NCBI GenBank assembly: GCA_016712525.1
Contig: JADJQX010000008.1
Coordinates: 1,302,001-1,366,000, forward strand
Source: Myxococcales bacterium
GTDB taxonomy: Bacteria; Myxococcota_A; Polyangia; Polyangiales; Polyangiaceae
Length of the DNA: 64,000 nucleotides
Direction of reading: 5' to 3'
Positions 7,513-16,102 of the stretch are shown here, piece after piece. The first letter of the stretch is position 1; each line of letters begins with the position of its first letter. A model generated the notes under the pieces. The model did no database searches, had not been told where the DNA came from, and saw nothing but the letters and a program-made list of their open reading frames with translations. Position numbers and translations under genes: made by a program.

Positions 7513-9504
7513 TCAGACCTTCTCGACCACCGTCGTGAGGGGCACGTCGCGCGGAGCCGCGGGCCTCGCGAGGATGTGCTCGTGCACGAGCTGGGTCGAC
7601 AAGATGCCGACGACCGCCATGTTGTCGGCGTTCGAGAACTGACCGCTCGCGGCGCGTGCGCGGCACTTCTCCCAGAGCGTGCGAGCCTGGGAGACGCCGA
7701 ACACCCCGGCCTCGGCGAGCGCCTTCTCGCTCATGACGTGCTCGGTCCACTCGGGCACGCCCTCCCCCACGAACGAGAGCGCGTCGGGGGCGCGGTACGG
7801 CTGCTTCTTTCGCGCGAGAATATCGTCCGGGACGAGATCCCGGCTCGCGCGTTTCAAGACGTGCTTTTCGTCGAGGACGTGCAGCTTGTAGCTCGCGGGC
7901 AACGTATCGGCGAGGGCCATCACGTCCTTGTCGAGGAAGGGGAAGCGCCCCTCGACCGAGTTGCCCATGAGCATGCGATCGCCCTGCGACGAGAGCAGGT
8001 ACCCCGTGAGGAGCGTGCGGATCTCGACGTACTGATCCTGGGCGAGCGACGACCACCGCGAAAACTCGGGAGGGAGCGTCGCGAGGAACCCGGCGACCAC
8101 GTCCACGGACGCGGTGGCCTTGGTGATCTCGGGCGAAAAGAGGCGCTTCAGCGCCGCGGTCGAGCGCCACCGGGCCTCGTGGGCGAAGCCGGGTTGCCCC
8201 GCGTTCTCGAGGTTCTTGCCGAAGAACTGCACGGCCATGGCCTTCTGCGCCACGGGGGACCGCGCGAGGTACGGGTAGAGACGATCGAGGAGGAGCGGCC
8301 GCCGCTTGGAGCCCGGCTCCTTCGCCCAGAACCTCCGGACCTTTCCCTCGCGGAACAGATCGTAGCCGGCGAACATCTCGTCGGCGCCCTCGCCCGTGAG
8401 GACGACCTTGATGCCATGATCGCGCACGAGGCGAGAGAGCAAAAAGAGCGGCGCGGGAGCGGTGCGGAGCACGGGGCGCTCGGCGAAGCGTACGACGTCG
8501 GGGAAGACGCGGGCGATGTCTCCGCGTTTCACGGTGATGGAGTGGTGCTCGGTACCGAGGCGCTCGGCCATCTGCCTTTGGTACTGGGTCTCGTCGTACT
8601 CGGCGTCCTCGAAGCCGACGGAGAACGTCGAGAACTTCTCGCCCTTCGCGCGGAGCCCGAGAGCGGCCACGAACGACGAGTCGAGGCCGCCCGAGAGGTA
8701 GCTCCCGACCTGCACGTCGGCGCGGAGCATACGGAGGGCCGTGGCCTTCTCGAGCGCTTCGCGTACGGCAACGGTCGCGTCCTCGAGCGTGCCCTTGAAC
8801 GTGTGCGCGCCGCCGGGCTCACAATAGTGGGGCTGCCAGTACGGAGCCTCGCGCACCCCGCCGTTCTCGTAGGTGCGCACGAAGCCCGGGCGGAGCTCCT
8901 CGACGCCGGCGAACACGGACCGTGGCGGCACGATGCTCCAGAACGTGAACGTCTCTTCGATGCCCAGCGGATCGAAGGCGCGCGGGATGCTCGCGTCGGC
9001 CGCGAAAATAGCCTTCACCTCGCTGCCGAAATAGACGCGGCCCGCGTGCTCGGTCACGTAGAGCGGTCGCACGCCGACCCGGTCGCGCGAGAGGACGAGG
9101 CGCTTCTTCGTCTCGTCCCAGAGCGCCACGGCCCACTGGCCGTTCATCTTGGCGAAGGCGGCGTCGCCCCAGGCCTCGTACGCGTGCACGATGACCTCGG
9201 TGTCGCTCTTCGTGCGGAAGGTGTGCCCGAGGGCGAGGAGCTCTTCGCGGAGCTCGACGTAGTTGAAGATCTCGCCGTTGAAGGCGATCCACAGGGTGTG
9301 GTCCTCGTTGGCGAGGGGCTGCTGCCCCGTGGAGAGGTCGATGATCGAGAGGCGGGCGTGGGCGAGACCTGCGCGCCCGTCGCGGTAGATGCCGAGCTCG
9401 TCGGGTCCGCGGTGGAGCATGGCCCCACACATCCGCTGAAGCTCCTCCCGAGTAGGGCTCTTGGCCGCGCCCGTTCGGGCAAAAATACCCGCAATTCCGC
9501 ACAT
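7513..9504 (-). CDS. asnB: asparagine synthase (glutamine-hydrolysing), AsnB type
   Basis: A 663-residue enzyme. The N-terminal class II glutaminase has nucleophile Cys2 (MCGIAGIF), then RGPDELG, LSIIDLSTGQQPL and NGEIFNY. The C-terminal synthetase has the ATP-pyrophosphatase loop SYLSGGLDSSFVAAL and LTGEGADEMFAGY. It converts Asp, Gln and ATP to Asn, Glu, AMP and PPi, or amidates another carboxylate in specialised relatives. The 663-residue length and adjacency to an acyl carrier protein favour the exosortase/polysaccharide-associated type over the housekeeping enzyme. Residue-level specificity cannot be judged here. Confidence 0.93.
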   Translation of the reverse strand: MCGIAGIFARTGAAKSPTREELQRMCGAMLHRGPDELGIYRDGRAGLAHARLSIIDLSTGQQPLANEDHTLWIAFNGEIFNYVELREELLALGHTFRTKSDTEVIVHAYEAWGDAAFAKMNGQWAVALWDETKKRLVLSRDRVGVRPLYVTEHAGRVYFGSEVKAIFAADASIPRAFDPLGIEETFTFWSIVPPRSVFAGVEELRPGFVRTYENGGVREAPYWQPHYCEPGGAHTFKGTLEDATVAVREALEKATALRMLRADVQVGSYLSGGLDSSFVAALGLRAKGEKFSTFSVGFEDAEYDETQYQRQMAERLGTEHHSITVKRGDIARVFPDVVRFAERPVLRTAPAPLFLLSRLVRDHGIKVVLTGEGADEMFAGYDLFREGKVRRFWAKEPGSKRRPLLLDRLYPYLARSPVAQKAMAVQFFGKNLENAGQPGFAHEARWRSTAALKRLFSPEITKATASVDVVAGFLATLPPEFSRWSSLAQDQYVEIRTLLTGYLLSSQGDRMLMGNSVEGRFPFLDKDVMALADTLPASYKLHVLDEKHVLKRASRDLVPDDILARKKQPYRAPDALSFVGEGVPEWTEHVMSEKALAEAGVFGVSQARTLWEKCRARAASGQFSNADNMAVVGILSTQLVHEHILARPAAPRDVPLTTVVEKV

Positions 9505-9773
9505 CGTTCGCTCTCCCGCGTGGCCCCGGCGCCCGAGGCCCCACGAAGCTAACGGAAAAGCTCACGCCCGTCGCGGCCCTCTTCGAGGCCCCTCTGCCCT
9601 CGAGAAGGTTCGGGGACAGGCGGACGCACACCTTCACGGCATCCCAAGGTACGACCTCCCGACCCAAGGTAGGGCCAAGCCTCTCGGGGCCGTGCCGACG
9701 AGGACGCCCTTCTCGTGCGCGCGAGACCACGATAGCGTGGGGAATCGTGGGAAGCGTCGCACCGGGGGGAACC

Positions 9774-11483
9774 ATGGCGGCGATCGAGGGCGTCAGCCTC
9801 GGCCGGAAGGCCTCGATCATGAACGGCGTCGCACGCGCCACGGAGTGCCTCGTGGGCGCGCCGGAGTGGCGAGGTGCGATGAACGAGGTCTTGGCGACGT
9901 TGGGGGCGTCGGCCGGGGTGAGCCGCGTCTACCTCTTCGAGCGCCTCACGGTCCCGGGCGACCACATGCGGGTATCGCAGACCTTCGAGTGGGCCGCGCC
10001 GGGCATCGCGCCGCAGATCGACCACCCCGAGCTCCGCGATTTCGATCTCGGGCTCTTCCCGCGCTGGACGAGGTTGCTCCGCGAGGGCGAGCCCGTGTTC
10101 GGAGACGTCACCGACTTCCCCGACGAGGAGCGGCCCATCCTCGAAGATCAGAACATCGTCTCCATCCTCGTGCAGCCCGTCTCGATCGGAGGCGCGCTGT
10201 GGGGATTTCTCGGCTTCGACGCGTGCGTCGGCCCGCAGCGCTGGGAGCCCGTCGAGATCGACGCGCTCCGTATCGCCTCGCTGGTGCTCGGATCGAAGGT
10301 CGAGGCGGAGCGTCGCGAGCACGAGGCGCGGAACAGCCACAAGATGGAGGCCCTCGGCCGCATGGCCGGAGGCGTCGCGCACGACTTCAACAACATCTTG
10401 GCGGTCGTGATGGGGAGCCTCGATCTCGTTCGTCGCACCGTCGGTGATCCCGACAAAGCCGACACGGCGCGGCGTCACCTCGGCGTGCTCGACCAAGTGA
10501 CCGAGCAAGGCGCGCGGCTCACCCGCCAGCTCCTCGACTTCGCACGGCAGAGCGCGCCGACGGCGAGAGCGACCGATCCGCGGGCGGTCGTCGGGTGCAT
10601 GGCCGACGTGCTGACGCGGGTCGCCGGGGCTTCCGTGGCGGTCGAGATCGACGGTCTCGACCACGCCTCGCCGGTGAGCCTCGACGCCGCGTCTCTCGAG
10701 CGTGTCGTCATGAACCTCGTCGCCAACGCACGCGACGCCATGCCGAACGGCGGAGTCATCCAGGTTCGCCTCCGGACCCTCGACGCGACGGACGCGAAGG
10801 TCTTCGGCGACGTCCTCCCGCCCGGGACGTACACCTTGCTCAGCGTCCGAGACACGGGAGAGGGCATCCCAGGCGAGCTCCGCGACAAGATCTTCGAGCC
10901 CTTCGTCACCACGAAAGACACGGGGCACGGGCTCGGGCTGTCGACCGTGTACGGCGCCGTCATGGGCGCCAAGGGGCACATCGCCATCACGAGCGAGCGA
11001 GGCGAAGGCACCGAGATGCGGGTCTATCTGCCCATCGCGTGCGCCCCGCCCGAAAGAACATCTTCCGCCCGCGTCGCGAGCGTCGTCCCCGCGCGGAGAC
11101 CGAGCCGTCGAATCGCCGTTTGCGACGACAACGCGGTATTCCGCGCATGGGTGGCGGACGTGCTCACGGAAGCAGGCTACGACGTGATCGTCCCCGACGA
11201 CGCGCGCGCCTACCTGGCCTCCCCGAAAGAGATCCCCGAGATCGATCTGCTCGTGACGGACGTGAGAATGCCAGGCGTCGACGGCCCGACGCTCCGCAAG
11301 CGCCTCCGCGAGCTCCTACCTGGCACGCCAACGGTCTACATGTCGGGCTTCTCGGAGGGGCTACTCGCCCAGGCCGACAAGGAGAACCAAGGGAGCGGGC
11401 GCGCCGAGGCCTTCCTCGACAAGCCCTTCTCCCGTGAAGAGCTCCTCGCCACCGTCGACGGCGTACTCAAGGCCCGGGGCTGA
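9774..11483 (+). CDS. hybrid sensor histidine kinase with GAF and receiver domains
   Basis: A 569-residue cytoplasmic hybrid kinase when started at ATG 9774, after a G-rich site. GTG 9747, nine codons upstream, is an equally possible start. Order of domains: a GAF-like sensor (about 20-175), HisKA with GRMAGGVAHDFNNIL (phosphoacceptor His203), HATPase_c with NLVANARDAMP, DTGEGIP and HGLGLSTVYG, then a receiver with DDN near its start, phosphorylatable Asp496 (LLVTDVRMPG) and DKPFS. The family uses its C-terminal receiver for intramolecular control. No separate response regulator is adjacent. It is convergent with the next gene, only 12 bases away. Confidence 0.92.
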   Translation: MAAIEGVSLGRKASIMNGVARATECLVGAPEWRGAMNEVLATLGASAGVSRVYLFERLTVPGDHMRVSQTFEWAAPGIAPQIDHPELRDFDLGLFPRWTRLLREGEPVFGDVTDFPDEERPILEDQNIVSILVQPVSIGGALWGFLGFDACVGPQRWEPVEIDALRIASLVLGSKVEAERREHEARNSHKMEALGRMAGGVAHDFNNILAVVMGSLDLVRRTVGDPDKADTARRHLGVLDQVTEQGARLTRQLLDFARQSAPTARATDPRAVVGCMADVLTRVAGASVAVEIDGLDHASPVSLDAASLERVVMNLVANARDAMPNGGVIQVRLRTLDATDAKVFGDVLPPGTYTLLSVRDTGEGIPGELRDKIFEPFVTTKDTGHGLGLSTVYGAVMGAKGHIAITSERGEGTEMRVYLPIACAPPERTSSARVASVVPARRPSRRIAVCDDNAVFRAWVADVLTEAGYDVIVPDDARAYLASPKEIPEIDLLVTDVRMPGVDGPTLRKRLRELLPGTPTVYMSGFSEGLLAQADKENQGSGRAEAFLDKPFSREELLATVDGVLKARG

Positions 11484-11495
11484 AGCCCGACTCGA

Positions 11496-12746
11496 CTACT
11501 TCGGTATCCATACCCGCGACGAGAACGGATCGAAGACCACGGAGAACGCGTCGACCAAGAACGACGCGCCGAGCTGCGCCGCGGGGACGGTCCACGTGTC
11601 GATGCCGCCGCATTTCTCGGCCTCCGGAATCTTGTCCTTCACGAAGACCACATTGCCTTCGTCGTGCCGACCAACCACGCCACCTTCGGCGATGAAGTCG
11701 ACCGCCGTGCCCTTACGGAGCCTGTAGGCCGCAGCCTTTTGGCTCACCCCGGCGGCGCACGTCGTCAGGAAGAGGTCGTCCTCGGGAGCGCGAACGAGGA
11801 GCCCGGGGTCCTTCGTCTGGATCTGCTCGAGCAGGGCTTGGTTGACGTTCATCGAGTGCCGGGTCACGCGGTCGTCGTAGCCGCTATCGATCTGCGCGAG
11901 CGCGCGCACACCGCCGATCGCGATGGGAACGGTGGGCACGTTCGGGACGGTGAACCCGGCGGTCGACGCGGCGTCCGGGGCCGCGAGCACCTCGGAGAGC
12001 GGGCGGAGCTTCTTCGTGTCGTTCGCGAAGAAGCCCCCCGTCGGAATGGGCGAGAACCCCGCCCCGAGGAGCTGGGCATCGGTGCAGAACGCCTTCGGGT
12101 CCGCTTTGTGGATTTTGCCTTTTTCGTAGTCGAGGGTGAAGGGGTAATTGGCCAAGAAGTCGGTGCCGATGATTCCCGACTGGCGAACCGAGCTGAAGAG
12201 CACGCCGTAGTCGGCTGTCACGAGGCCGACCCTGCCCCACGTGCCGAAGAAGTCGAAATGATCGAAATAGCACGTGGCCCCGGGGATCGCGGGATCGCCG
12301 AAACACTGCGCGGGGGTCGGCGGGGTCGAGCCTTTGAACCCCTTGAGGTCGATGGTCGACCCGTTCGCGCCGAAGTCGATCAAGAAGTCGCCCACGCTCG
12401 AGCCACGAGGGGCGAGCGCGTCGGCCCCGGCGTCCCCCGCGTCCCCCGCCGGGGCGCCCGCGTCGGGAGGGCTCATCGGGACGGCCACGTACGACTTCTC
12501 CCCGGAAGTGCGCATCGGGATCGAGACACCGACGCACGACGGCAGGATCGGCGGGAGCCGCACGTTGGGTACGGCCGAGTCGACCGACGAGCCCGTGTCC
12601 GCCTTCTTTCCCGAGTCGACGGGCTCGAGGATCGGGCCCGTGCCCGCGTCGCTCGGGGCCGTGTCGGCCTCCCCGCAAGAGGCGGCGTGCAGCACGGCGA
12701 GCGGCGCGAGGGCGAGGACGAACCAAGAAAAGCGAGGGCGGATCAC
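11496..12746 (-). CDS. aspartic-protease-like lipoprotein (clan AA fold)
   Basis: A 416-residue protein. GTG 12746 gives a signal sequence ending LHAASC. A Pro/Asp/Ala-rich linker precedes a domain with two aspartic-protease-like motifs: FLIDFGANGSTIDL (about 155-170; the family usually has DTG) and LAQIDSGYDD (about 300). The spacing and the hydrophobic-hydrophobic-D-x-G context suggest a pepsin or retropepsin-like fold. SGIIGTDFL matches the G-x-DxL strand typical of such domains. Activity is uncertain because the first motif is DFG. Several Cys suggest disulfides in an exported protein. Function is otherwise unknown. Confidence 0.72.
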   Translation of the reverse strand: MIRPRFSWFVLALAPLAVLHAASCGEADTAPSDAGTGPILEPVDSGKKADTGSSVDSAVPNVRLPPILPSCVGVSIPMRTSGEKSYVAVPMSPPDAGAPAGDAGDAGADALAPRGSSVGDFLIDFGANGSTIDLKGFKGSTPPTPAQCFGDPAIPGATCYFDHFDFFGTWGRVGLVTADYGVLFSSVRQSGIIGTDFLANYPFTLDYEKGKIHKADPKAFCTDAQLLGAGFSPIPTGGFFANDTKKLRPLSEVLAAPDAASTAGFTVPNVPTVPIAIGGVRALAQIDSGYDDRVTRHSMNVNQALLEQIQTKDPGLLVRAPEDDLFLTTCAAGVSQKAAAYRLRKGTAVDFIAEGGVVGRHDEGNVVFVKDKIPEAEKCGGIDTWTVPAAQLGASFLVDAFSVVFDPFSSRVWIPK

Positions 12747-12796
12747 GGCGACGGTATAACCGCGGCCCCTCCCCCCCGCAAGCAGGCCACGTCGGT

Positions 12797-13843
12797 TCAA
12801 CGGCCGTGCGGGCCGGTCTCCTCGAAGAGCTCCCTCAAGAGCGCGTGGCTCGACCGTGCCTCGCCACGGGCGATCTTCCATACCGTGTCACGGACGGCGC
12901 GGTTCACCTTCGTGTCGACGCCGTGTTTCTCTCCCAGCGCGACGACCTCACCGTTCAGAAAATCGACCGCCGGAGCCCTGCCCCGCTCGATCGCCTGGAG
13001 CATCGAGCTGCGCATGCGACGGTACCGAAAGCCGACGCCGAGCAAGAGCCCGTGCTTGGCGAAGAGCCCCGGAGATGCCGCCGCCTCTTTCTCTTCGGGG
13101 GTGAGGGCGATCCAGTCGAGGTCGATCGTGCCGGACACCTTCTCGAGGGTGACACGCTCGGCCCGCGCCACCTCGACGGTCTCGGTCATGATCTCGAGCG
13201 CGAGCCTTCGCACGTGCCGCTTCCGGAGCAGCGCGCCGAGGCGGTCACCGCCGATCGTCCCGAGGGACGAAATCGCGCAGTTGATGGCGAGCTTACTGAA
13301 GCGCTTTCCCTTGAGGTTACGGGTAGTTTCGACGGGCCCCACCGCCCCGAGCGCCGCGACGAGGGCGTCCATGTCGGGCGTCGGTGCGGCCCCGTCGAAG
13401 TAGCCGAGCGTGAAGCCGCCCTTGGCGGTTCGGTCGTAGAGCCCCGGCTCCGGCATGGCCCCGCCCCACGCCACCACCGCCCCGACGACGCGCCCCTGGC
13501 CGACGATGGCTTCGACCCGGGGTTCACACAGGCCGTTCTGGAGACACACGATCTTGCCGGTCGACCCGAGCGCGGGGGCTGCCTGACGCGCGGCCTCGTC
13601 GACCTGGGGTGGCTGCACGGCCAGAATGGCGAAGTCGAACGGCCCCTCCGGGACGGCCCGCGCGATCGGACCGCGCACGACGCGGGGCTCTCCTTGCCCG
13701 CGGAGGCGGTATCCCCGGGACTCGACCGCGCTCGCGATGGCCTCGTTCGTGGTCACGCAGACGACGTCATGCCCCGCCTCGAGGAGGTGCGCCGTCACGA
13801 TGCCACCGAGCCCACCGGCCCCCATGACCAAGAAACGAGCCAT
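12797..13843 (-). CDS. panE: 2-dehydropantoate 2-reductase-like (ApbA/PanE family)
   Basis: A 348-residue protein with an N-terminal Rossmann domain (MARFLVMGAGGLGGIVTAHL) that binds NADP(H), FAILAVQPPQVDE, KIVCLQNGL, and the C-terminal ApbA helical domain with the conserved Lys/Asn segment KRFSKLAINCAISSLG. Ketopantoate reductase makes pantoate for CoA synthesis. The protein is longer than E. coli PanE (303) and shows the broader ApbA pattern, so another 2-keto acid is possible. It is a monocistronic-looking gene between a lipoprotein and a kinase. Confidence 0.82.
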   Translation of the reverse strand: MARFLVMGAGGLGGIVTAHLLEAGHDVVCVTTNEAIASAVESRGYRLRGQGEPRVVRGPIARAVPEGPFDFAILAVQPPQVDEAARQAAPALGSTGKIVCLQNGLCEPRVEAIVGQGRVVGAVVAWGGAMPEPGLYDRTAKGGFTLGYFDGAAPTPDMDALVAALGAVGPVETTRNLKGKRFSKLAINCAISSLGTIGGDRLGALLRKRHVRRLALEIMTETVEVARAERVTLEKVSGTIDLDWIALTPEEKEAAASPGLFAKHGLLLGVGFRYRRMRSSMLQAIERGRAPAVDFLNGEVVALGEKHGVDTKVNRAVRDTVWKIARGEARSSHALLRELFEETGPHGR

Positions 13844-13874
13844 GGGAGCACTCTACACCGGGGCGCGCCGAAAC

Positions 13875-15509
13875 TCAGCGGAGGATGGGCGCGCCGTTCT
13901 TCCATCCCCGAGGCGTCGGCTTCGGGGCGGGGCGCGACGCGGGCTTGTCGGACGCGGCGGGAGGAGGCGGCGCGAGCTTCGGCGAGGCGCTCGACCCCGA
14001 GGGCGAGACCGACGAGGCCGTCGGCACGAGCGCGTGGAACGGCGCGATCGACACCGCCTCGACGGGCGCCTCGGCCAGCGCGGTGGGCGCGGAGACGGAC
14101 ACGGCCGACGAGGCCTTCGCACCGAAGAGGCGCGCTTCGATCGTCCCCTTTCGCCCGAGCACGGCGACCACGAGGGCCGCCGCCATGAGCACGCTGGCTG
14201 CGACGAAGCCCGACTTCCTCCTCCCTGGGCGCGGCACCGGGCCGCTCGCGTCCGAGTAGGGCTCGAGCTCGCTCGACGGGCTCGACGGCGGAGCGAGGTC
14301 GTCGAACGGGGTGACGACCAACGCGGTCGACGTGCTCACCGAGATGCCGGCGGTGCTCTCCCTCGCTACCTCGGGGCGCTCGGAGCGCGTGGGCTTCTCG
14401 CGAAGCTCCTCGGCGATGAGGGCGTCGAGCACCGCGGGCGGGACCTTGGCCGTTATCGCGTCTTTCACGGGGCTCGGGGCGATCGGCAAGAGCTGGGTCG
14501 GCACGGTGAGCTGCGCCGTCGACCGCTCGGAAGGGCGCCGCTGCGGCTCGGACGGAGGGCGCTCGCTCACGCCCGAGAGGCGCTCACGCACGAGGAGCGC
14601 GAGATCGCGTCGGGTGTTCTTCTCGCCCATTCGCTCGAGCACCTCCTCGAGGGCGGTGCCCATGTCGCGCGCCGTGAGGAACCGCTCGTCGGGGTTCTTT
14701 CGCAGCGCACGTGTCACCACGGCGAGCACGTCTGCCGGCAGCTCGCCCGCGACGGGCAGCTCGGGCTCGCACGACACGAGCTTCACCAGAGCGGCGATGT
14801 CGTGCGACCCCGGATACGGGATCCGGCCGGTGGCGAGCTCGAGCAGCGTCACGCCGACGGCCCAGACGTCGACGCGCCGGTCGACCTCGAGGCCGAGCGC
14901 TTGCTCCGGCGCCATGTAGCGCACCTTGCCGCGCAAGATCCCCTCGGTGGTGTCCTCGGTGATCCGCCCCTCGGCCTTCGCGATGCCGAAGTCGATCACT
15001 TTGACCCGGCCCGACCGGCTGACGAGCAGGTTCTGGGGCGAGACGTCCCGATGCACGACATGAAGAGGTGCGCCTTCGTCGGTGCGAGCCTCGTGGGCCG
15101 CATGGAGCCCGTCGCAGGCTTCCATGCAGATGCGAAGCACGACCGGGAGAGGGATCCGGTGCTCGGCGAGCCGCCGCACGGTCACGCCCTCCACCCACTC
15201 CATGGCCAAATACGGGACGCCGTCGTGCTCCCCCGCGTCGAGCATCTCGAGCAGGTTCGGGTGCCGCACCGCCCCGGAGATCCGCGCCTCCTCCACGAAG
15301 AGCCGCGCCAAAGCCTCGGACGACGCACGCGAGGCGAGCACCGTCTTCAGCGCGACACGACGCCCCTCGAAGGCTTCGTCGAACGCCGACCACACCGATC
15401 CCATGCCTCCCCGGGCCACTTCCCGTTCGAGGACGAATCGCCCCACTGCCACGCCTGGACGTAGCTCTCTCACCGAGAGAGAGCATACCGTCGAGAGACG
15501 ACGCGACAA
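13875..15509 (-). CDS. transmembrane Ser/Thr protein kinase (PknB type)
   Basis: A 544-residue kinase. The catalytic domain spans about residues 22-290: glycine loop ARGGMGSVW, Lys55 (VALK), HRD with Asp155 (HVVHRDVSPQNLL), DFG Asp173 and APE (RYMAPEQA). A Pro/Ser-rich juxtamembrane region leads to one membrane segment (SGFVAASVLMAAALVVAVLG, about 434-452). A low-complexity Ala/Ser/Pro extracytoplasmic tail has no recognisable sensor domain. This layout is common in myxobacteria. The start is uncertain: TTG 15509 gives the longest reading, GTG 15473 is an alternative just before the kinase fold. Confidence 0.92.
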   Translation of the reverse strand: MSRRLSTVCSLSVRELRPGVAVGRFVLEREVARGGMGSVWSAFDEAFEGRRVALKTVLASRASSEALARLFVEEARISGAVRHPNLLEMLDAGEHDGVPYLAMEWVEGVTVRRLAEHRIPLPVVLRICMEACDGLHAAHEARTDEGAPLHVVHRDVSPQNLLVSRSGRVKVIDFGIAKAEGRITEDTTEGILRGKVRYMAPEQALGLEVDRRVDVWAVGVTLLELATGRIPYPGSHDIAALVKLVSCEPELPVAGELPADVLAVVTRALRKNPDERFLTARDMGTALEEVLERMGEKNTRRDLALLVRERLSGVSERPPSEPQRRPSERSTAQLTVPTQLLPIAPSPVKDAITAKVPPAVLDALIAEELREKPTRSERPEVARESTAGISVSTSTALVVTPFDDLAPPSSPSSELEPYSDASGPVPRPGRRKSGFVAASVLMAAALVVAVLGRKGTIEARLFGAKASSAVSVSAPTALAEAPVEAVSIAPFHALVPTASSVSPSGSSASPKLAPPPPAASDKPASRPAPKPTPRGWKNGAPILR

Positions 15510-15530
15510 CCTCGCGCCACAAAGTCGGTG

Positions 15531-15548
15531 GGTGGTCTACCGACCACC
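15531..15548. repeat. short inverted repeat upstream of the kinase gene
   Basis: Arms GGTGGTC and GACCACC are separated by TACC, located 22-39 bases upstream of the kinase start. It could be an operator or a weak terminator for the preceding lipoprotein gene. The sequence alone does not decide. Confidence 0.35.
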
Positions 15549-15623
15549 GGGGGAAGAGGAGGATACGCCCCCCGACCCCCCACCTTCGCCGACAGCGGTC
15601 GCGCCTCGGTCGCTTCGATCGAT

Positions 15624-16088
15624 TCAGAACGACGTCACGAACGAGAACCGCTTGGCCGACGAGGGCCACGTCATCGCGCGCACGGCCTTGTCGATGCAGC
15701 CGGCGATCTCGGCGTTCTGAGGGTCGGTGCTCACCGTGACGCCCATGGCGTGACCGTCCTTCACGGCGACCTTGACCACCACCTTCATGTCGTCCGGTGT
15801 GTTGCAGTCTGCGAGCGCCTGCCCGCTCGCGACCGGGCCCTTCAGCTCGGAGTCCGTGAGCTCGCGAGAGCCCTTCGTCTCGCCGAGGTCCTCGGGGATG
15901 GCCAGCGCTTCGTCGTACGAGGGGCCTTCGTGGGAGTAGCTCGTCGGAGCCAGCACCGGCGGCGGCACCGACGGCCGATGGTGTGACGTCCCGTGGGGGA
16001 CCGGCGGCGCCTTCGGGGGCGGAGGGGGATCGCCACACGCGACGAGCGCGGCGAAGAGCGGGAGCACGAGCGCGAGAGGGGACCTCAT
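15624..16088 (-). CDS. lipoprotein with TonB/AgmX-like C-terminal domain
   Basis: A 154-residue lipoprotein. ATG 16088 gives MRSPLALVLPLFAALVAC (Cys18) and is preferred over ATG 16106. A Pro/His linker is followed by a small domain, residues about 90-154: DCNTPDDMKVVVKVAVKDGHAMGV, then IAGCIDKAVRAMTWPSSAKRFSFVTSF. The pattern (Cys, strand with VxV, later C-hydrophobic-W-P) is that of the AgmX/TonB C-terminal-like domain frequent in myxobacterial envelope proteins. Its role is unknown; periplasmic protein contact is plausible. It lies just downstream of the cyclase gene, 14 bases apart, so the two may be co-transcribed. Confidence 0.75.
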   Translation of the reverse strand: MRSPLALVLPLFAALVACGDPPPPPKAPPVPHGTSHHRPSVPPPVLAPTSYSHEGPSYDEALAIPEDLGETKGSRELTDSELKGPVASGQALADCNTPDDMKVVVKVAVKDGHAMGVTVSTDPQNAEIAGCIDKAVRAMTWPSSAKRFSFVTSF

Positions 16089-16102
16089 TTCCGACGATGG
16101 TC

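Noticed and set aside
7576..9552. 658-codon plus-strand frame opposite AsnB
   Set aside because: Antisense shadow; AsnB is unmistakable on the other strand.
15776..15815. Another TGYA-N3-TRCA copy in the lipoprotein gene (TGCA-GTC-TGCG)
   Set aside because: One mismatch in the core, so not counted among the exact copies.
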